Below, piece after piece: positions 50,970-59,580 of a DNA stretch of 64,000 nt (its first letter is position 1; each line of letters begins with the position of its first letter). Origin of the DNA: Paramoeba atlantica. Its lineage: Eukaryota > Discosea. Both the position numbers and the translations under genes were made by a program. The notes beneath the pieces were generated by a model. That model ran no database searches, was not told the DNA's origin, and worked only from the letters and a program-made list of their open reading frames with translations. The stretch is from NCBI GenBank assembly GCA_977017575.1, contig CDRNVI010000137.1:94022-158021 (forward strand), in the 5' to 3' direction.

Positions 50970-51911
50970 TCATGACTCCATTGTTTCTCTTACCATTTCA
51001 CGCTTTGGGATTTTGCATGCCCGCAAATAAGAACGATGGATAATGAAAAGACCAACCATTCGATCATCTTCAGAAGGGCTTGATGGATCTTCTTCACCAT
51101 AATACCCACGAGTTCTGTGACATAACTGGTCAGTATCCAAAAGGAGAACATCCCCAATTCGAAGACCAAAAGCAATATCCAAACCACCAATCTCCAGTCC
51201 ACCAACTTGATGTTTCCCAATATGGATCATAACTAAGACAGAGAGAAAATCATTTTGGTCATAATGCATTTTGGCTGATCCTGCAGGGCACATGAATAAA
51301 TGAAACATCCCAAACTGTCCCTCAACATCGATTAATCCGTGTTTTTCCAGACAATTCCAAACATCAGGATGATACTTTTCCACCAATCTGGAAAGCTGCT
51401 TCCCAATTGATGTCAGAACAGAATCGAGAACTTTTTCGACTTCGACCTCGTAGTGGCCTCCTTTTCCAGCAGGATGAAAGGTATAATGTCCTTGTTGGGT
51501 CCATCCACCACAAAACATAAAAGCTCTCTCCCCTCTTTTTTTGTCAACTGAAGAGTCCCAATGTGTCTCTTGGCATGACAGCAAAGCTACTTGGAATTGT
51601 TTCATTTCTTCCTCAGTGAAAACCGATTTGAGGTAGTGTCCACGATAGCACTCCGTAACACGAGAATTTTTTTGGCGTTGGACCTCGAGGTACACAGACT
51701 CATTAATTATGAGACAGTGCTTCGAATGTTCCCAGTTTGGTTTTGTGGTTGCTTTCAGAGTTTTGTTCACAACTCTGAGTCCACAGCCTCTCTTTCTTTT
51801 TTTCGGCTCAGGATCATCAGGGTTTGAGGCCATTTTACGAGGTTGTTGTTTTGTACAAAAAAGGTTCCCAGTATTAAGCGGGCGCTGGTGAATCTCTTTT
51901 ACAACTTCCAC
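50970..51911 (-). CDS. TET/JBP-like 2-oxoglutarate/Fe(II) dioxygenase
   Basis: Single uninterrupted 313-codon frame. The iron-binding His-x-Asp is in MHYDQNDF (His216, Asp218) and the distal His in LLLDTDQLCHRTRG (His265). Arg284 or Arg293 is a candidate 2-oxoglutarate ligand. GGLEIGGLDIAFGLRIGDVL between them matches the GGxL..........GDVL core of TET/JBP-type oxygenases. Known members oxidise 5-methylcytosine (TET) or thymine (JBP) in DNA, and relatives occur next to DNA transposons in fungi. A basic patch KKRKRG (37-42) may be a nuclear signal. M27 is a possible alternative start. It lies tail to tail with the Ulp1-like gene, 287 bp apart. CpG-rich, four TGG tryptophans, no internal TGA. 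After the TGA stop the frame continues as a Lys-rich tail to TAA. Confidence 0.8.
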   Translation of the reverse strand: MEVVKEIHQRPLNTGNLFCTKQQPRKMASNPDDPEPKKRKRGCGLRVVNKTLKATTKPNWEHSKHCLIINESVYLEVQRQKNSRVTECYRGHYLKSVFTEEEMKQFQVALLSCQETHWDSSVDKKRGERAFMFCGGWTQQGHYTFHPAGKGGHYEVEVEKVLDSVLTSIGKQLSRLVEKYHPDVWNCLEKHGLIDVEGQFGMFHLFMCPAGSAKMHYDQNDFLSVLVMIHIGKHQVGGLEIGGLDIAFGLRIGDVLLLDTDQLCHRTRGYYGEEDPSSPSEDDRMVGLFIIHRSYLRACKIPKREMVRETMES

Positions 51912-52350
51912 AACTCAAAAGAAACTGTTCTGAAAAGAAAAAGGAGGGGGAAAAAGAAAAAAAGAACCATGACGCAGAAAACCGTGTCGTGGAAAAAAAA
52001 TTTTTCACAAGTTTTTTTTTGATGCTCTAAAAGGAAGCTTAGCACAGAAGCTTTTTTTTAAAGAGCTTTGAAAGGGACATGATCCATCTCTTCAAGCTAG
52101 TGAAAACAAATGCACCCCATTCCTGTTTTCTCATTCCCCGAAAACGATGTCACAGAACTGGCAAGAATGGGGGCTAATTAAATCAGGGCTGTGAAAAAAA
52201 ATAATTGTTTGTCTTTCATTTCTTTCATCACCTTGAAAAAACTCCGCATTGCAGAAAGTCATTCTTGACCTTTTCAGACTTTTTGTTTCTGGAAAAGTCA
52301 ATAGCAGGCAACAGAATACTACCCTGCAATGAATTTTAACCCAAAGTGAT
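51912..52350. other. Right flank of the insertion
   Basis: Upstream region of the dioxygenase gene, with A and T runs. No gene is seen. The 11-bp inverted repeat ends it at 52340-52350. Confidence 0.4.
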
Positions 52351-52940
52351 TTAGCAGCCAGGTTACATATTCACAAAGGACTTTCTCAACAATATAGATT
52401 GCTTGAGGGGGGCATTCAGACTTTTGAGAATATGAAGGAGTGCATCACAATTCACATAATCATATGCCTTGCAAAAGTCTGTTTGGAGGAGAGTCACATC
52501 TTTTCCCTCTGCCAAAGCTTTGTAAAAAGAGTTATATACTGATTCTACTGCTTCATTAATTGATCTCCTGAAAATTCATAATTTCACCTGCTTGTTGAAT
52601 TAATTTTACTCACATATCAAAGTACTTCTCTTGTGTTGCCTTATACAAAAAGAAGGGAATACCATCAGGTCCTGTGCTGGTGTTGTTGGTTCTCTGAAGT
52701 AGTTTATCAACTTTCTTCCTATCCACATCATGTTTCTCAACTGGAAGGAAATGAGGTTGGTGGTCAGCAATCAGTTCATCAAGAGAATCTTTGTTATATG
52801 GTCTTTCTGTGCTGAGAAAACCCTCTCAAAAATCCTTAATTGCTTTTTTAACCACATTATCATTATGAGAGATCACCCCATCCATGATTACATGTTGTTT
52901 TTAACAAAAAGATGAAGACCATCTTTGCTTCAAGTTAACA
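52351..52940 (-). mobile_element. Non-LTR retrotransposon B, 5' part
   Basis: Minus-strand RT fingers and first palm motif: NNTSTGPDGIPFFLYKAT (the GPDG RT motif), then INEAVESVYNSFYKAL and LLQTDFCKAYDYVN (first catalytic Asp). Coding sequence stops near LRKSF...TWLLN at the insertion edge. Together with 41313-42963 it makes one RT, which proves the 9.4-kb block between them is an insertion or a rearrangement. Frame breaks and an internal deletion are present. Confidence 0.7.
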
Positions 52941-53059
52941 GCTCTGTCAGGTCTGTTTGAATGAGTGTATAGTGGTATGGTTCTACAAATTGACTTCTAG
53001 TTGAATGTTTGTTCAAAAAGAAACCATATTTTTTTGGAAATGAACATCATATAATTGGT

Positions 53060-53210
53060 TGAAGGGAGACTAGAGTGATATTTTTTCTTGAAATTGTCAA
53101 GGGAAAGTTCCATCCTCTTGAAATTCCTGAAATGGGCTTGTTCAAGTTTCAACCTCTATCAGGTTTTGGAGTGAAAACTGTTGGTTTAATGCTTTACATG
53201 AGAGTGAGCT
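53060..53210 (+). pseudogene. piggyBac-type transposase fragment
   Basis: The + strand reads GETRVIFFLEIVKGKFHP ... PEMGLFKFQPLSGFG ... KTVGLMLYM. This matches the core of the minus-strand transposase at 56060-58180 (GETKVILFLEIVEGKSHP, KTVGLMLRM) with several changes. Flanking sequence no longer matches clearly. It is a diverged second copy in the opposite orientation. Confidence 0.65.
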
Positions 53211-53689
53211 TAAGCTGCACTTGCAATCATAGTGTTTTTAGAATTGAAGTGACTTCAAATATTTCTTTTGAGCTTTTAAAAAAAAATCTGATGTTATATC
53301 CATATGTTCACTCTTGTGGTCTCTTTTCTGATTTGTTTGTTTTTTGGTTGAATGAAGATGGTAAAGGTTGAAGAAATGGAACAAAAAAGAAAAAGAAAAA
53401 GGAAAAAAAGTGTGTGTTTATTATTCTTTTGATGATTAAATTGTTTGATTTGAAAGAAAAGGTTATGCATAGAAGTTGAAGGTGATGATGTTGTGAAAGG
53501 GAAAAAAAGAACCTGTTTTGTCAATTGATCCAAATAGAAACTCTTTCACTAGAGACTCCCATTCCTGGATGTATTCTCAGTGATTTTGACTTGACACTGA
53601 TTGTTTGAAGAAACTCTGATTCAAGTTCTTCTTCTTCTTCTTTATTGTCTGGGTCAATGCAACCTGATGTAAGCTCATGAAGAAAACAC

Positions 53690-54480
53690 TGATCACAGTA
53701 GTCTTCAGTGTCTTTGGCTGAACATTGGAAAACTTTTGAAAGTGAAAGGAATTGGCCAAAGACACAACACTTGGTCCTCCCTCATCTCAACTTATGGCAA
53801 CATATAGCTTTTGAAATGTTCTCAAGTAATTGCATGAACCTGGTCCAGTGGTTTGCTCAATCTGACCAAACCCCTCCACCACCCAAAAGGAAAAGAGAAG
53901 AGGAAATTGACCTCCAAGCAGCAAAGAAGCAAATGCTGACACAACTCAATGAAATGATTGAGAATTGTAAGGACCTTAATGAACTCAAAAGAAAATTGGA
54001 CAAACAAAAATGATCCAACTGTTACTGTTCATCATAAGCAAGATAACAGTTTCACTCTCATCATTGGAGATCTGGAAAGAGATTTATTTTGAAACTTTGC
54101 TCCCCTGCTCAAACCAAACAAGAATTATCAGAAAACATGAGTCAACTTGCTTCCTCAACAAACAGTCATCATTTTAGGTCTGAGGTGTTGCATGGGTCAA
54201 CTTGTTCTCCAGTGTACACTCCAAGAGCCCACATCACTCAAGGCTTCAGCATTGGCCAAAACACTGAGTATGCAATTGATAGGTCAACTTTGTATAAGAC
54301 ATTTATTAATGCATCAATGGGTCAACTTTCAATTTCAGTTTCAAACACCAGGCCACTCAAGTGGTGATGCTCTCACTGAACCTTATCTGGAATGGAGGAG
54401 GATGTTGAGTGCACACACCCATGCCAAAACCAAATGTAGGGCACAAAAGAGTCACCCAAAAGATTAATGCTTTATCTGAG
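53690..54480 (+). pseudogene. Unassigned decayed coding remnant
   Basis: Protein-like segments in shifting frames: SLAEHWKTFESERNWPKTQ, a basic patch PPPPKRKREEE, a helical stretch LQAAKKQMLTQLNEMIENCK, and near the end TPGHSSGDALTEPYLEWRRML. The last has a Gly-His...Tyr arrangement as in the end of tyrosine recombinases, but without the other boxes I do not assign it. Confidence 0.3.
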
Positions 54481-55828
54481 CAAGACTTAGTTTGAATAAC
54501 TGATGAATAAACTCCTAAGAAGAGGGGTAAGGACAAGCAGAGATATTGGAGAGGAAACAAAGCAATAGACCTGAATTGAACAAATGGCTGATTCATTTTG
54601 TAAACAAATGAGAAATCTTCTCTTGAATGGAATATTACCAGAATCAAAAATAGAAGCAAAGAATAATCAATTTTGAATTTCCAATCCTGTGTCCACAAGT
54701 TCATCTTGCATGATCTGACATCTTTAAAGTAAATTAAAAACCAAAGGAGAAGAAGGCAAAGAAGAAAGAAGGGGTAAGACAAGAGTGGATGAGGGGCAAA
54801 ATGGGGCACACAGGAGATGGACAAAAAGCACACACATCATCAGAAGGAATGCAATATCTCAAAAGATACCCTTGATTGAAGAATCTGAGCACTTTTTGCA
54901 CCTAAAAAGCACTCTTGTACCTCATCATTATAGTCACCATGATCAAATTCATGCAACATGGTGTGGAAGACCAGCTTGTGGAATTAATGAGGGGAATAGG
55001 GAGAAATGGAGAAAGAGAATTTAGGACTTGAGAAAGAAATAAAAGAGAGAGAGAGACACATGAGAATGGAAAGGATGAGAAAGTGAAATTTGATTTAGGA
55101 GAAATCTTCAATCCTATCAACAAGAACAGAAGAAAATGATTCTCTAACACCAACTTTAGGAAATCCAAGGATCTTGAGAGGTGGACATTATCAAATAAGG
55201 AGGTTCAAGGAGATTTCAAAGAAAGTGATGAAGAAATATAAACCCAAGAGGAGCAGACTAGTAATGCCAATCAGCTCAGTTGGCCAAAAGGATGAATATT
55301 TCCCCCCTTGATAAGGGTCACTGAGATCCTTAGGGGATGCAAGGGGGGGTCTGAATATTGAGACCTTTTGTCAAGCCACCTTTTGGGCAGTTAAGAGGAA
55401 GCAGCCAAGAACCTATTTGAATGTTGAATTGGCCCAATTGGTTCAGATTGCAATCAGAAAGAAAAGAAGATGGAAGATTGAGATCAAGATAAATAAGGGG
55501 GGGGGTTTTGGAGTTGGCTTGAGAAACTCTACTCCAAAAGGGGAAGAGACCAAAACCAAGGATAATCAAGAAGGATAAACAATGGAAAAGAAGGCCAGAG
55601 AAAGTACTCAAGAAGTATGCAAAGGAACAGGACAAAGAGGAGACTTCACCAACAGCAGCATTTCCACCCTTTTTGTACCAAAGAGAAAGATTGATCTGAA
55701 ATATGTGAACCACACAGCACAAAAACTGTGAGACTCTGGGAAAAATGTTTCACCATCTTCCAAAAGAAAAGAAAAAACCAGAAAAAAAGAAAAAACCAGA
55801 AAAACCAGAAAAAAAACAAATAAAATTG
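54481..55828. other. Spacer without supported genes
   Basis: No gene recognised. A/G-rich stretches on the + strand, a G run at 55497-55504. Open frames on the minus strand lack motifs. Confidence 0.4.
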
Positions 55829-58367
55829 TTAAACTCTCCAGAAAATTGGGTTCCTTCCAGGCCAAAAGACTAATTAGGCCTCTATTTTTGACTCTTTTTT
55901 TGAAGCCACTGGTGGGTGGAGGGGAGATTTTTTTTGATAAACTTTTTAATAAAGATCTTTTAAACAAGAATATCAAGAAATATTTGTCCAAATATTGTTT
56001 TTTGAAAAAAAAAATTGAGTCACTAAAAAAAAAAAAACATCATTTTTCAAAAGGACTAATTAGTCCTCAGTCATGTGCCTGCTCATATGGTCAGCAAAGC
56101 AACCTGAACAAAAAATGAGTGTTTGATCACAGGAGCAATAGGTTTGAACTTTCTTTGTACAATTTGTCCCATTGCATCCTACTCTTCTGGTACTCTTGTC
56201 TGGCTTCAGTCCAATTACCATTTCACCAAACTCCAGCAAAGTTGGGCTTGATCATCAGATGATGTTCTACATGAGTTGGGAGTGGTATTCGCAGGTTATA
56301 GCTTTCATCCAAGGGATGATTCTGAGAGAGTAGACCTTGGGCAACCTCAAAACGAAATTCTGCAAAGGAGAGCTCTTTGGCTTGGGGGAAAAAGTGCTGA
56401 AATATGAGGAAGGCATTGACTTCCACAACTACAAGAATGAAAGCAAACTGCCTGTGGACCCATTTTTTGGTCTTCCAGGAACTCTCCAAGGAGAGAGAAC
56501 CTTGCCTCAGTTGGTTGTGATCATCCACACAATGCCTGGTTTGATAGTAAAAGTCAAGAGGCTGAGTATATCACAGGGAGAGTCTTTGGCCTTCAAGCTT
56601 GCAATTTTGTAGGCAACCAGTGGGAAAAGAAGTTCCCCAGGTATTAATCATTATAGAAGAGTGATGAACATCTTGGAAAGCCTCCACATAGAATTTATAA
56701 CCTCTCAGAGATCCTTTCTTCACTTTCACACATAACCAGGTTCCTTCTCCTTGAGGTGTGTAACAATCTCTTTCCCTGGAATTCCTTTGGGCCAATATCA
56801 TTTTTTCTTCACAACTGAAGTACAATACAATCCCTTCTCCAAGAAGTTGAATACAACCTTCCAACACACAAAAACCACTATCCAAAGCAACTACTCGACC
56901 AGTTCCCCAAATTCCCTCAGTCATTCTAAGCATTAAACCAACAGTTTTCGCTCCAGAACCAGATGGAGGTTGAAACTTGGGCAGGCCCATTTCAGGAGGA
57001 TGGGACTTTCCTTCCACAATTTCAAGAAAGAGTATCACTTTAGTCTCCCCACAACCAATTGTATGATATTCATTTCCAAAAGGATGAGGTTTCCTCTGAA
57101 CAAACATCCAACCAGGAGCCCATTTACAGAACCACACCACCATAGACTCATCTAGACAGACCTGTCAACTTGGAACAAAGATGGTCTTCATCTTCTCATT
57201 AAAAGCAGCAATCAGGGGTCGAATTTCCCACATACAGTCTGTGTAAGAGGGTTTTGCAGAGAGAGGAGCAAGTTTAAGAGAGGAGACAATCATATCAAAC
57301 CAATTTCTACTGATATATTTCCTAAGATAAGGCAGTGTACCATGCAAGGAAGATCCAGCTGAATCCTTTGAAATTCGAAAAAAATCCCTTCTTTTATGTC
57401 CTGGGTAGAAAGACATAATCTGGCACAAGGCAATAAAATCAAGCATTTCAGCTTCAGTGAAGTTCAAAGAATGGTTAAACTCATTTGTTGCTTTCAGCAC
57501 ATCAGTTTTTAGAAAGGTTAGAGGTAGAACTTGGAGAAAAATATCGAGGGGAGTGGGGACATAAACAGCATCAAAGCGAATTCTTGTACAGGCCTTGAAG
57601 TCTTGTGCTCCTATCACAGCACAAGCATCAGTTGTTGAGGAAGACCACTCAGAAACACAAAGGAAAGATCATTTTCAACGAGTTCTGCTGCATTGTCTTC
57701 CCCTTCCTCCTCAATATCAGAGCAAGATTCAGTATCTTCATCATCAGTATCAGATGAGCCCAAAACAGGCACAGAGGTTGTTGATGCCTGGGATGAACCA
57801 GAACTTGATCCTCCTGAGCCAGAAGAGGATGATGAAGATGAAGATGGATGAGTTGAAGTCCCACAACCCTCTGAGACATCTGCTTCTCCAACAAACTTCA
57901 AATTTTCAGGAAGAGCCAGAAGGTAATCATTCTGAAAGACAGGAGAATGAAGCAAAACTACCATCTGAGATTTCCTGTCATAGTTCTGAAGTTCCACCCT
58001 TTTCACCCTGAGTGAAGAGAGAGATGCTCCTTGATATTGGTCACCAAAATGTTTCCTTAGAAGATGAGAAGGGCAAAGGTTCACAGCTTTGCAGAACCAA
58101 ATAGTATCCTCCTTCAATTCTTCAATTCTTGGAGAAGTTGATCTAGAACTCATTTTTCTCACCACTGTAACTTTTTTCATTCAGACTTTCTGAGAAAGGC
58201 ATTGTGATGAAAATCAAGAAAAAACCTCAAAGAAACACAAAAGAAAGTAAAAAAAAAAAAAAAAAAGTTCAAAAATGTGCTTTATTTTGGCCAACAAACA
58301 GGAGCCTAATTAGGCCCAAAAAGACTAATTAGGCCCCCCTGGAAAGAACCCGATATAATATTGTTAA
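55829..58367 (-). mobile_element. piggyBac-type DNA transposon with TTAA ends
   Basis: The element is bounded by TTAA at 55829-55832 and 58364-58367, the duplicated target of piggyBac elements. Just inside are inverted arms GGGTTCCTTCCAG (55848-55860) and CTGGAAAGAACCC (58339-58351), matching at 12 of 13 positions. Next to them lie copies of GACTAATTAGGCC (55868-55880, 58323-58335) and palindromes GCCTAATTAGGC (58304-58315) and GGACTAATTAGTCC (56053-56066). The body encodes a piggyBac transposase on the minus strand. Length about 2.54 kb, usual for the family. Confidence 0.75.
56060..58180 (-). pseudogene. piggyBac-type transposase (DDE_Tnp_1_7), decayed
   Basis: Cut-and-paste transposase remnant. 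N-terminus (58180-57614) with an acidic Ser/Asp-rich segment, then FDAVYVPTPLDIF, WFDMIVSSLKL and CMWEIRPLIAAFN. Then comes the core VPS-[TGA]-QVCLDESMVVWF (catalytic Asp in LDES), RKPHPFGNEYHTI, KTVGLMLRM, ALDSGFCVLEG (second Asp), and CVDDHNQLR with KTKKWVHRQFAFILVVVEVN. The C-terminus is a Cys-rich finger: VGCNGTNC ... CSCDQTLIFCSGCFADHMSRH, stop TAA at 56060-56062. TGAs are at about 57165-57167 and in LSL-[TGA]-YTQPL (about 56571-56573). Frameshifts lie near 57640 and 56235. Related sequences, as I recall them, have Trp at the first TGA. Confidence 0.75.
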
Positions 58368-59338
58368 CCAAAATAAACCTGATCAAATTGTGCAATATCT
58401 TGATGCAATAAATGAGGAAATATATATATATTTGTTCTCATTCTCACTTCTAATCTAAGAGAAGGAAAGAAAAGATTGAAGAAGAGATAAAAAAAAATGA
58501 AAAAATTCACTATGTGAGAATTGAACCTGTTAGATGAATAGATGGTTCTTGCCCTTCTCCTTATTCTCTTGAGGTTTGAAAAAGAAGTTTTTCAATCCCC
58601 CTCCTTTGAAACAAAAATAGAAGACATTATTTGAAAAATAACTTTCTTCAAAAGAACAATGAACCCCCAGAATTTTCATACTCTCTGGGTGCTAATTTGA
58701 AAATTTGTACCCAGAGAGAGTATAAGTCTTCTTGCTTGAGGTCATTTGAGTTTTGCTTGTATTGCCACTGAACAAGGAAAGAACTGAAATAGTTACTTCT
58801 TCAAAAAAGATCAAAAGAAATGAGTTCTCTGTTCAAAAAAAAAATGTGAAAAAGGAGGTGAAAAGAAAAGATAAAGAAGATAAAAACTAGTAAGAAAAAG
58901 AAAGAAAAAAGAACCTTGTGTCCTTACCTCTCACAGCTTAATAGATGGTCTCCCTGATCCAGTGTCCCCTCAAGGTAAAATGATTCCCATTTCTCTCAAA
59001 GTTCTTGTTTCTCAAAAGACAAAAGGAATGCCAAATCAAAGAAAGGTCCCAACATTGAACTGGGGTGAGTCATAAAATAATTAAAGAAATAATTGATATT
59101 CTCAAGGGTCCACCAAGTCTAATCCTCTTAAATAACATCAAAGAAATAATAGTGTTGTTTGAACAATATCAAAAGAACTATTTAACTTGTTCATATAAAA
59201 CTCCTTACAATCCATTCAATTTGTTTTGCCTTTCTCAATCTTGGATATTAATCACAAGCACAAAGTGGAGATATTATCATCACAACAAGACACTCCCTCA
59301 ACAGGTATTCAACAAAACCAAATAACTAGAACCCAAAT
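58368..59338. other. Spacer between piggyBac and copia elements
   Basis: No gene. Holds A/G-rich sequence and the third 45-bp palindromic element (58678-58722). A weak B-box-like GGTTCAATTCT on the minus strand near 58512 is not enough to call a tRNA. Confidence 0.5.
58678..58722. repeat. 45-bp palindromic element, copy 3
   Basis: The best preserved palindrome: ATACTCTCTGGGTGCTAATT on the left arm and ACCCAGAGAGAGTAT on the right. Same orientation as copy 1 at 17003. Confidence 0.7.
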
Positions 59339-59557
59339 TGTTGGAGGTGAAACAGGGAAAATGATAAAACTGATGTAAGGCATGAGGGTTTAGAGAGGAA
59401 AATGAGAATAAACTTTATTTGTGACAAACAAGGTTGCACAAACAAGTGACAATGGAATAGGTGGTTGCATTGCAATGTCTCAGGAGGATGCAACAATGTC
59501 TGGACAACTTCAATGAAACCAGATTTATCTTAATAAGGTTAGAAGTTGCATCCAACA
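59339..59557 (-). repeat. 3' LTR of the copia element
   Basis: On the minus strand the 219-bp segment starts TGTTGG and ends CCAACA, the usual short inverted ends of copia LTRs. It is preceded by a purine tract GGATGGAGGAGAG (polypurine tract) directly after the pol region and contains an AATAAAG polyadenylation signal. The 5' LTR lies beyond the window, so identity cannot be checked. Confidence 0.75.
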
Positions 59558-59580
59558 CTCTCCTCCATCCAATGAATACT

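Larger units (their letters stand above)
42964..52350. mobile_element. 9.4-kb insertion with Ulp1-like and TET/JBP-like genes
   Basis: This block interrupts retrotransposon B between its RT fingers (52351-52940) and palm (41313-42963). At its edges ATCACTTTGGG (42964-42974) and its exact reverse complement (52340-52350) form an 11-bp terminal inverted repeat candidate. No clear target-site duplication is visible. Contents: a two-exon gene (43223-43910, +), a 14-exon gene ending in a Ulp1/C48 protease-like domain (44074-50682, +) and a convergent TET/JBP-like dioxygenase (50970-51911, -). TET/JBP genes linked to DNA transposons are known from fungi, so a DNA transposon that carries its own DNA-modifying enzyme is a fair inference. 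The terminal repeat could be chance. Confidence 0.55.

Noticed and set aside
54147..54467. Tyrosine recombinase C-terminus (GHSSGDALTEPY)
   Set aside because: Only one short segment resembles the family; no box I or box II is visible nearby.
58500..58550. Possible tRNA gene (B-box-like GGTTCAATTCT on the minus strand)
   Set aside because: No D arm, acceptor or anticodon arm can be formed.
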